From positions 1 to 38,635 of the forward strand of contig JACJXV010000035.1 in assembly GCA_020636445.1 (NCBI GenBank): DNA of 38,635 nucleotides, in the 5' to 3' direction. The DNA is from Lewinellaceae bacterium. GTDB lineage: Bacteria; Bacteroidota; Bacteroidia; Chitinophagales; Saprospiraceae. The notes beneath the pieces were generated by a model. That model was not told the origin of the DNA. It was given only the letters and a program-made list of their open reading frames with translations, and ran no database searches. Shown here piece by piece: positions 33,162 through 38,635 of this stretch. Within the stretch, counting starts at the first letter, position 1. Every line of letters begins with the position of its first letter. Position numbers and translations under genes: made by a program.

Positions 33162-33760
33162 ATGGCCTTAAGTACAGTGTAATTTAAATAATTGCCAATT
33201 TTTTACTGGAGTGAGCAGTGAACAGTGAGCAGTTGGCAGGGCCTGGATACCATATATTAAATCGGTGGTAATCTGTGCAAATCTGTGGTAGAGGAGTGGG
33301 CAGTGGCTGAATAGTTCAAAAACCGCTTAACCAGATACCAGCCCCGACTGCGTCGAGGGTAAAATACCAGTAACCAGATACCAGTAACCAGATACCAATA
33401 GGGGTTTATTCCAGCTTCTTTTAGGCGATAAAAACTCAACGTTACTTACATTACAAAGTATTAAGTACAGTGTAATTTAAATACAGTGCAATTTAAAAAT
33501 TATTGGTTTTGTTGGTGTGGGCAGTGAGCAGTGAGCAGTGCCCGCCATAGGTGGGTAAAAAACTTGCTCCGACGCAGTCGGAGTGGGAAATGTGTCTAGG
33601 ATTGAATGCTTCAAAACCGCTCAACGCTTAATTAGTAACGAGAAACCAGAAATTCACCCGCCTCCGGCGGGCCAGTAACCAGAAACCAGTCAGCAGTTTA
33701 ATTCGGCTTCTTTCAGGCGATAACAACCCAAGGTTACTTAAGTTACATGGCCTTAGGTTA
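33162..33760. repeat. Duplicated repeat block between the S9 peptidase and mnmD genes
   Basis: Two related ~290-bp units lie in tandem. A 23-bp direct repeat (33168-33190 and 33461-33483, beginning TTAAGTACAGTGTAATTTAA) starts each unit. Both then carry GTGAGCAGTG words, a TTCAAAA(A)CCGCT(T/C)AA segment, AACCAG(A/T) runs such as TAACCAGATACCAG, and a closing C(A/G)GCTTCTTT(T/C)AGGCGATAA followed by GTTACTTA. The first unit contains the 37-base core found inverted at 24304-24340. It also holds two hairpin-TAAAA modules (33341-33366 and 33540-33563) and CTCCGAC/GTCGGAG near 33567-33583. A 60-residue ORF here (33257-33439) is an artefact of the repeat. No gene. Confidence 0.75.
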
Positions 33761-34447
33761 CTAAGCAGGCTTGGTGGCTCGGGTCATTTCGCGTTTTCCC
33801 GGCGGTCCGGGAAGTGCTTCAACCAGGAATCCGGAACGCTTCAGGTCGCGCTTAAAGCCGCCCTTCGCACAATAGGTTACCAGGACACCGCCAGGCACCA
33901 GACTGGCAAATAGTTTTTCCAGGATCGGAAACTCCCATAATTCAGGTTGTGCCGTTGGGGCAAAAGCGTCGAAGTAGATAACCTGAAAATGGTTGGAAGG
34001 AAACGCAGCCTGTAATAAGTTTTCGTGGCGTTTTAGAAGATGGAATGCTGGGGCAAGTTCTTGCCAGGAATTCCAGGGAAGTTCATGGATCTGCATGAAC
34101 AGCGCCGGGTCCGTTTCCAACTGCCCCGGATAATTCAGCTGATGGGCCTGATCCAGGGGTAGGGGATGCGCTTCAATAGCTTCGTAATAGACGGTTGTGT
34201 TGTATTTCTGAGCCAACAGATAGGTGAGTAAGGCATTCAACCCAGTACCCAGGCCTATTTCCAAAATGCGTATCTCCTGTTGTCGGGGAAGAAACCCCAT
34301 CAGACCGGCATCGAGAAATACATGCCTTGACTCCTGAATGGCTCCGTACCGGGAATGGTAGCTGACGCCAAACTGATGGGCAATCAACGAATGAGATCCA
34401 TCCTGGGTTATAATAATTTCAAGATCATTACCATCGGTCATCTTCAT
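33761..34447 (-). CDS. mnmD: tRNA U34 methyltransferase MnmD (stand-alone MnmC methyltransferase domain)
   Basis: 228 residues. The family catalyses the SAM-dependent last step that turns nm5s2U34 into mnm5s2U34 in tRNAs. The SAM-binding motif is ILEIGLGTGLNALLT (about 61-75), and the conserved FDAFAPTAQPELWE and the C-terminal PGPPGKREMTRATK motifs are characteristic of the MnmC/MnmD methyltransferase. Unlike E. coli MnmC there is no FAD oxidase domain. Its first codons overlap the end of ytxJ by 20 bp, which indicates translational coupling. Confidence 0.9.
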   Translation of the reverse strand: MKMTDGNDLEIIITQDGSHSLIAHQFGVSYHSRYGAIQESRHVFLDAGLMGFLPRQQEIRILEIGLGTGLNALLTYLLAQKYNTTVYYEAIEAHPLPLDQAHQLNYPGQLETDPALFMQIHELPWNSWQELAPAFHLLKRHENLLQAAFPSNHFQVIYFDAFAPTAQPELWEFPILEKLFASLVPGGVLVTYCAKGGFKRDLKRSGFLVEALPGPPGKREMTRATKPA

Positions 34448-34784
34448 AGCATTCGCGCAGTTCCGGTACGTTTATTTCCAATTTGGCAGCTTCATAGGTA
34501 CATTCTCCTTTTTTGAGAAGCAATACCTGCGGAGATTCGTGATATACAGCCAGCTTTTCAGCAAGGTAACGCGATAAAGCAGGATAAGCCACTACATCAA
34601 CCAGTAGCGGAACCATTTCTTCGGCAGAGAAGTCCCAGTCCGTTTCCAATCGGTATTTGGCGATAGCACTTAAATCGCAGCGCGAACTGTGTTTAAATAC
34701 CATACAAGCCTGCCGGTGTGATTGTTCCAGGAAGGTATCCACCTGCTCAGTCGAATGCAATGCTATCCAATGGAGTTCCGCCAT
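34428..34784 (-). CDS. ytxJ: Bacillithiol-linked monothiol protein YtxJ
   Basis: 118 residues, thioredoxin-like fold. Family members are redox proteins (bacilliredoxin-like) in organisms that use bacillithiol. The characteristic active-site stretch is CMVFKHSSRCDLSAIAKY, with Cys36; the usual HSTxCPIS appears here as HSSRCDLS, so the Pro after the Cys is replaced by Asp. The cis-Pro region (ESPQVLLLKKGECTYEA) is present. It overlaps mnmD by 20 bp and is the first gene of that pair. It implies that this organism makes bacillithiol; the bsh genes are not in the window. Confidence 0.85.
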   Translation of the reverse strand: MAELHWIALHSTEQVDTFLEQSHRQACMVFKHSSRCDLSAIAKYRLETDWDFSAEEMVPLLVDVVAYPALSRYLAEKLAVYHESPQVLLLKKGECTYEAAKLEINVPELRECYEDDRW

Positions 34785-34874
34785 TACTAACCCTATTTAA
34801 TGGGATAAAACAGCGTATGGAGTCGTAGGTTCATCTCCCTGGGAATCTACCGACAAAAGCAGTTATCAAAAAAG

Positions 34875-35036
34875 CTAGAAAATGCGAACGAGGACCTGTG
34901 CAGCGTCAATCAAAAAATCCGGAAGAGAAAAGTTGGTTGGGCAGCCGTAACCGCGATTGCAGGAAGTGAATAGTGCGAACACCATCAGGGTAGCAATAAC
35001 TTTTGCGGACGTTGCTAAATGGTTTCTACGTTTCAT
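34875..35036 (-). CDS. Very small lipoprotein (53 residues)
   Basis: 53 residues from the ATG at 35034-35036: MKRRNHLATSAKVIATLMVF, then ALFTSC (lipobox-like, Cys26), then a short mature part NRGYGCPTNFSLPDFLIDAA ending LVRIF. A basic start, hydrophobic core and terminal Cys make a complete lipoprotein signal with only about 28 residues left. I recall similar CNRGxGCP mini-lipoproteins in other Bacteroidota, but the family is not named to my knowledge. The upstream in-frame ATG would add 18 unlikely residues. It lies in the 517-bp gap between ytxJ and pdhB, which is otherwise empty apart from the pdhB promoter. Confidence 0.6.
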   Translation of the reverse strand: MKRRNHLATSAKVIATLMVFALFTSCNRGYGCPTNFSLPDFLIDAAQVLVRIF

Positions 35037-35257
35037 GGCAATGATTATAAATTGATCTTTGAATAGTTCAAACAAGAATATACCCATCAACGGTTAGCGG
35101 CTGATAAATATTATCCTTTTCCAAATCGATCGGTAAAATTACTGATAAAGCTGTAAAAATACCTGCGTTTTGGTTGACAATTACCTGTATTCACGGAATT
35201 ATAGCTTTTAACTGAAGCATTCCCTTGCGGATGGGGTAGGAGTTAATGCAATTTTTC

Positions 35258-35265
35258 TATTTTTG
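35258..35265 (+). promoter_or_regulatory. Putative pdhB promoter -7 element
   Basis: TATTTTTG matches the Bacteroidota -7 consensus exactly, 36 bases upstream of the pdhB ATG at 35302. A non-ATG in-frame start at 35263 overlaps it, which supports 35302 as the real start. The -33 region is weak. Confidence 0.5.
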
Positions 35266-35301
35266 CAGCGAATTGAATTGGAAGAAAATAAACCCGATAT
35301 A

Positions 35302-36288
35302 ATGGCAAGAGAATTAGCATTACGTGATGCCCTGCGCGAGGCGATGGCCGAAGAAATGCATCGGGATGAGACCGTTTTCCTCATGGGTGAGGAAGTAGCG
35401 GAATACGATGGTGCCTATAAGGTTAGCAAGGGGATGCTGGAAGAGTTTGGCGCTAGACGCGTTATTGATACCCCTATCGCTGAATTGGGATTTGCTGGTA
35501 TTGGCGTTGGCGCGGCAATGAATGGTCTGCGGCCGATTGTTGAATTCATGACCTGGAATTTCGCCGTATTAGCTTTCGACCAGATCGTGAATAACGCCGC
35601 AAAAACACTAAGTCAGTCTGCCGGACAATTCAAGTGCCCGATTGTTTTTCGCGGGCCTTCCGGTTCTGCCGGTCAATTGGCACAGCAACACTCCCAGACC
35701 TTCGAAAGTTGGTTGGCCAACGTTCCAGGGCTGAAAGTCATTTCGTGTGTTGATCCAGCCGATGCCAAAGGCTTGTTAAAATCGGCTATCCGCGATGATG
35801 ATCCCATCTGTATGATGGAGTCAGAGATGCTCTACGGATATAAAGGCCTGGTTCCCGAAGGAGAGTATCTTGTACCTATTGGCGTAGCTGCTGTTCGCCG
35901 GGAAGGAACCGATGTTACGCTGGTATCCTATAATAAGATGATGCTGCCAACTATGGAGGCAGCTGAAGAGTTAGCCAAGGAAGGAATTTCAGCGGAAGTA
36001 ATCGATCTGCGGACCATTCGCCCGCTCGATTACCAAACGATCGTTAACTCCGTACGCAAAACCAACCGCCTGGTAGTTATCGATGAATCCTGGCCCTTTG
36101 CTGGTGTTTCCGCTGAGGTAGCCTACGGCATTCAGAAATATGCGTTTGACTATCTCGACGCACCAGTTACCCGGGTAAATGCTGCGGATACTTCATTGCC
36201 ATACTCCGCACCCTTTGTCGATGAATATCTTCCCAATCCCGCTAAAATTATTAAAGCAGTCAAGGAAGTTACCTACGTGCGTCGCTGA
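35302..36288 (+). CDS. pdhB: Pyruvate dehydrogenase E1 component, beta subunit
   Basis: 328 residues from the ATG at 35302 (MARELALRDALREAMAEEMH). It is the beta subunit of the thiamine-diphosphate E1 that decarboxylates pyruvate in the pyruvate dehydrogenase complex and feeds acetyl-CoA to the TCA cycle. Visible are the TPP-binding Glu region (FLMGEEVAEYDGAYKVSKG), PIAELGFAGIGVGAAMNGLRP, the beta-specific FRGPSGSAGQLAQQHSQ, VISCVDPADAKGLLKSAI, and IDLRTIRPLDYQTI. A branched-chain 2-oxoacid E1 beta is the nearest alternative; the length and overall sequence favour pyruvate. The alpha subunit and E2 are not in the window, so the complex is split across loci. Strong terminator at 36319-36363. 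Confidence 0.92.
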   Translation: MARELALRDALREAMAEEMHRDETVFLMGEEVAEYDGAYKVSKGMLEEFGARRVIDTPIAELGFAGIGVGAAMNGLRPIVEFMTWNFAVLAFDQIVNNAAKTLSQSAGQFKCPIVFRGPSGSAGQLAQQHSQTFESWLANVPGLKVISCVDPADAKGLLKSAIRDDDPICMMESEMLYGYKGLVPEGEYLVPIGVAAVRREGTDVTLVSYNKMMLPTMEAAEELAKEGISAEVIDLRTIRPLDYQTIVNSVRKTNRLVVIDESWPFAGVSAEVAYGIQKYAFDYLDAPVTRVNAADTSLPYSAPFVDEYLPNPAKIIKAVKEVTYVRR

Positions 36289-36318
36289 TTAACCTGAATT
36301 ACTTTTTTCAAGTATAGC

Positions 36319-36363
36319 TCATCCCGAATGTTGGCCCCGTCCAGCATTCGGGATGATTTTTTT
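36319..36363 (+). terminator. Intrinsic terminator after pdhB
   Basis: A perfect 12-bp stem TCATCCCGAATG (36319-36330) with CATTCGGGATGA (36345-36356) is followed by seven T (36357-36363). It is the best intrinsic terminator in the window, and the same stem is used after yidC. Confidence 0.92.
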
Positions 36364-36400
36364 AGCGCATTGCAGTGAGCAGGGAGCTGAAAAATAAACT

Positions 36401-36960
36401 GCATAAACCAGCACATTAGCGCATTAGCAATTAGCGTATTGGCTAGTTAGGTATTAGCGTATTGCAGTGAGCTAAAAAATAAACATCATAAACCGAGTGA
36501 GCAACGCGAACGAGATAAACTGCATAAACCAGCACATTAGCGCATTAGCAATTTGCGCGTTGGCTATTAGCCTATTGCAGTGAGCTTAAACATAAACATC
36601 ATAAACCGAGTGAGCCCCTTGTTCGTTGGAATATTCTGATTCCATGCGGGCTATTGGCCGGTCTCCTGACCGGCGATAAATAATTGCTCATTAGAATATT
36701 AGCTCAAATAAACCCTATAAACCGAGTGAGCGATAGCGAACGGTATAAACCAGCGAACGTCAGTGAGCTAAATAAACCGAGCAAAGTGGCATAAACCAGC
36801 ACATTAGCGCATTAGCAATTTGCGCGTTGGCTATTAGCGTATTGCAGTGAGCTTAAACATAAACATCATAAACCGAGTGAGCAACGCGAACGATATAAAC
36901 TAAACGAACGCAGTGAGTGGCATAAACCAGCGAACGTCAGTGAGCGATATAAACCTTCAA
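36401..36960. repeat. Degenerate repeat array between pdhB and the site-2 protease gene
   Basis: Three copies of a ~95-120-bp unit (36401-36520, 36522-36616, 36789-36900). Each runs from GCATAAACCAGCACATTAGC through GCATTAGCAATTTGCG and TATTGCAGTGAGC to CATAAACCGAGTGAGC. Between and after them are smaller relatives built from the words ATAAACC, GTGAGC and GCGAACG. A GC-rich hairpin GCCGGTC-TCCT-GACCGGC (36657-36674) sits in the interrupting segment. No regular spacers, so not CRISPR; no ORF of note. The array extends to the end of the site-2 protease gene. Confidence 0.8.
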
Positions 36961-36967
36961 CCCTATC

Positions 36968-38065
36968 TCACACCAATGCCGGCTTGCTGGCTGCTTCCGC
37001 CTCCTGAATCATTAATACCTCCAGGATATTCTCGCGGTTGAGTACACCGATGAGTCGCTCATCTTCCATCACCGGGCAGATTTCAGCATTTTCCTGTTGC
37101 AGGATTTCCCAGGCTTTATCAAGGGGAAGATCGGGATGAAGCGTAACCACCTGGCGGTTGGCAATAGAGCCAACGGGTGCGTCCCTTCCTGATTGCTGTA
37201 GTCCCTGAATGAGGCCATCCCGGGTGATACAGCCCATAATCTCTTCGTTCTCCATGACCAGGAATTCTTTTTCCTGCCCATCTAAAAGTAATTGCACTAC
37301 GCGATCTAAGGGATCTATGGCACTTAACAGGGTAAACCGGTGCATGGTTACGTCCCGGACCTTAAAGTGGCTTAAACGGGAGCGGGTGGATTCGTAGTTG
37401 GCTTCGGCTCCGGCGCCCAGGTAAATAAAAATACCAATAAACATCATCCAGAAATTGGAGAATACGCCCCAGAAGACAAATCCAATGGCCAGCAGTTGTC
37501 CAACCCGGGCAGCGATATTCGTTGCTTTTGTCCGCCCATATTGCATGGAAAGAAAGGCTCGCAAGACGCGCCCGCCATCCATGGGAAAAGCGGGGATCAG
37601 GTTGAACAAAAAAAGCATCACGTTTACGGCAAACAGGCCCAAAACGAAATTGGTTGGGGTAAGCGAAATTACTTCCCTCCAGTTTATACCGCCTTCCTGC
37701 ACCCAGAGAAAAATACCGAGTAATAGCGCCAGGACTAAATTAACCAGGGGCCCGGCCAATGCGATGATTAATTCTTCGCGTGGTTCTTCCGGCATTCGCT
37801 CCATACTGGCAACTCCACCAATCGGAAGCAGGGTGATGTTGCTGGTTTTTACGCCAAACCGCCGACCGGCCAGGGCGTGTCCAAACTCATGTAAGAGCAC
37901 AAAAAAGAAAATGAGCAAAATAAAAGTGAGACTGAGTAAGGCGGCAACCACATTACTTCCCTGTTGCAGGTTACTCAGGAGTACCCAAAAGAGGAGAATC
38001 AAAAAAGTCCAGTGAACAAAAACATCAATCCCCTGAACCCGGGCGATTCGCAATGACCATTTCAT
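36968..38065 (-). CDS. Site-2 protease family metallopeptidase with CBS domains
   Basis: 365 residues. It is an intramembrane zinc metalloprotease of the S2P/SpoIVFB class. The zinc motif HEFGH (His59, Glu60, His63) lies in the second hydrophobic region, and the third ligand Asp163 is in FNLIPAFPMDGGRVLRA. Five or so hydrophobic segments span residues 1-215. Two CBS domains follow (about 235-355, visible as RDVTMHRFTLLSAIDPLDRV and VMEDERLIGVLNRENILEVL), which often sense adenine nucleotides. It probably cleaves membrane-bound regulators, but no anti-sigma factor is adjacent. The 241-bp gap to nhaD has no gene. Confidence 0.92.
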   Translation of the reverse strand: MKWSLRIARVQGIDVFVHWTFLILLFWVLLSNLQQGSNVVAALLSLTFILLIFFFVLLHEFGHALAGRRFGVKTSNITLLPIGGVASMERMPEEPREELIIALAGPLVNLVLALLLGIFLWVQEGGINWREVISLTPTNFVLGLFAVNVMLFLFNLIPAFPMDGGRVLRAFLSMQYGRTKATNIAARVGQLLAIGFVFWGVFSNFWMMFIGIFIYLGAGAEANYESTRSRLSHFKVRDVTMHRFTLLSAIDPLDRVVQLLLDGQEKEFLVMENEEIMGCITRDGLIQGLQQSGRDAPVGSIANRQVVTLHPDLPLDKAWEILQQENAEICPVMEDERLIGVLNRENILEVLMIQEAEAASKPALV

Positions 38066-38223
38066 AAGCTGTTAGCACTTAAAGTAATGGGACAATATTA
38101 TTTATACCTTATTTCAGGCCCTTTTAGACTTCCACTTCGTTAAAAAGTCTCGCCGACGCGCTCTGTCGCCTACGTTTTTTGCCTTGTTGAACCCCAAAAT
38201 TGCGCTGAACAAAGCCTATACAT

Positions 38224-38263
38224 AGTAATGACCCATTACTTACTAAAGAACATGTATTGTTCT
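38224..38263. other. Two small perfect hairpins between the S2P and nhaD genes
   Basis: AGTAATG-ACC-CATTACT (38224-38240) and AGAACA-TGTAT-TGTTCT (38247-38263) are adjacent perfect hairpins, 44-83 bp beyond the nhaD stop. Neither has a T-run, so they may be protein-binding sites or chance. Confidence 0.35.
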
Positions 38264-38306
38264 CCTTAAAGTTCGCTGGAAACCCCTCGGGGCCCAATGA
38301 CGAATA

Positions 38307-38635
38307 TCATCCCAAGAGTAAGGCTACACCAATACCCGCCAAATAACCGATAAGGGCCAATAAACTAATCCGCTTCACATACCAAAAGAACTCAATATGC
38401 AATTGCCCCATAATAGCGACTCCGGCAGCCGAACCGATGATCAATACACTGCCTCCTGTGCCTGCGCAGTATGCCAGCAGCTCCCAGAACAAGTGGTTGG
38501 GAGGATAAGTGCTCAGCGGGTACATCCCCATAGCGCCTGCTACCAGTGGCACGTTATCAACAAAGGCACTGATCAGACCAATCGCCAAATTCACCAGGTA
38601 AATATTCCCCAGATTAACATCCAGCCAGGTGGCCA
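38307..38635 (-). CDS. nhaD: Na+/H+ antiporter NhaD-like, C-terminal part (5' end outside window)
   Basis: 109 residues are visible; the frame is open to the right edge, so the start is off-window. Two to three hydrophobic segments include NLAIGLISAFVDNVPLVAGA and ISLLALIGYLAGIGVALLLG, with GTGGSVLIIGSAAGVAIMG between them. The AFVDNVPLVA and GTGGSVLIIGSAAG motifs fit the ion transporter superfamily and NhaD-type sodium/proton antiporters, which export Na+ using the proton gradient. A related ArsB/NhaD-family permease cannot be fully excluded from this fragment. Confidence 0.85.
   Translation of the reverse strand, partial: ATWLDVNLGNIYLVNLAIGLISAFVDNVPLVAGAMGMYPLSTYPPNHLFWELLAYCAGTGGSVLIIGSAAGVAIMGQLHIEFFWYVKRISLLALIGYLAGIGVALLLG

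Noticed and set aside
33257..33439. 60-residue minus-strand ORF with WYLVTGIWLL-like sequence
   Set aside because: It is the translation of the TAACCAGATACCAG repeat, a known kind of annotation artefact; no signal peptide or conserved domain.
36657..36674. Perfect GCCGGTC-TCCT-GACCGGC hairpin as a terminator
   Set aside because: No T-run on either strand and no gene end within 300 bases; kept only as part of the repeat array.
36401..36960. CRISPR array
   Set aside because: The repeated units are 95-120 bp and imperfect, lack uniform unique spacers, and there are no cas genes.
1..38635. tRNA or rRNA genes
   Set aside because: No cloverleaf-like GGTTCRANTCC arms with matching acceptor stems and no rRNA signatures were seen on either strand.

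Overview
This window comes from a member of the Bacteroidota. The evidence is Bacteroidota-type -7 promoter elements (TAnnTTTG) ahead of several genes, lipoproteins with Bacteroidota-like lipoboxes, and family members typical of the phylum: a YtxJ bacillithiol protein, stand-alone MnmD, an HdrC/HdrD-like pair followed by a short protein often mislabelled 'ABC transporter ATPase', and a class II aldolase. The short GTGAGCAGTG / TAACCAGTAACCAG low-complexity repeats between genes remind me of Saprospiria (Lewinella/Haliscomenobacter-like) genomes, but that placement is an inference from memory.

Layout. 1-3.5 kb: the end of primase dnaG (+, cut by the left edge), then fbaA and trxB (-). 3.8-9.8 kb: a membrane-anchored subtilisin (+), then a periplasmic M16 zinc protease downstream of ffh (-). 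10.2-16.6 kb: an OmpA-domain protein paired with a membrane-anchored helix-hairpin-helix protein, a lipoprotein, a class I aminotransferase and the insertase yidC (all +). 16.6-20.7 kb: a TolC-like gene remnant and a PyrR-like phosphoribosyltransferase (-), facing away from a three-gene Fe-S electron-transfer operon (+). 20.7-25.0 kb: two copies of a structured 300-bp repeat separated by a Spo0M-like protein, a lipoprotein and a DNA photolyase. The second copy lies inside a MITE-like element with inverted ends and a flanking direct repeat. 25.0-28.9 kb: coaE (-), a secreted or anchored DNA/RNA nuclease plus a HerA-like ATPase (+), and a thioredoxin-fold protein (-). 29-33.1 kb: ribD (-), an HNH-like/AP2 protein and an S9 peptidase (+). 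33.1-36.3 kb: a duplicated repeat block, mnmD overlapping ytxJ (-), a tiny lipoprotein (-) and pdhB (+). 36.3-38.6 kb: a degenerate repeat array, a site-2 protease with CBS domains (-) and the C-terminal end of nhaD (-, cut by the right edge).

Most genes are housekeeping or envelope functions. Protein export and envelope proteolysis recur: Ffh, YidC, and the M16, S8, S9 and S2P peptidases. Redox and thiol biology is also well represented: TrxB, a thioredoxin-like protein, YtxJ and the Fe-S operon. I found no tRNA, rRNA, CRISPR array, prophage or defence island. The least explained material is in the long intergenic stretches. These hold at least three dispersed repeat families, recurring hairpins with shared sequences, and the probable non-autonomous mobile element at 24.45-25.03 kb.
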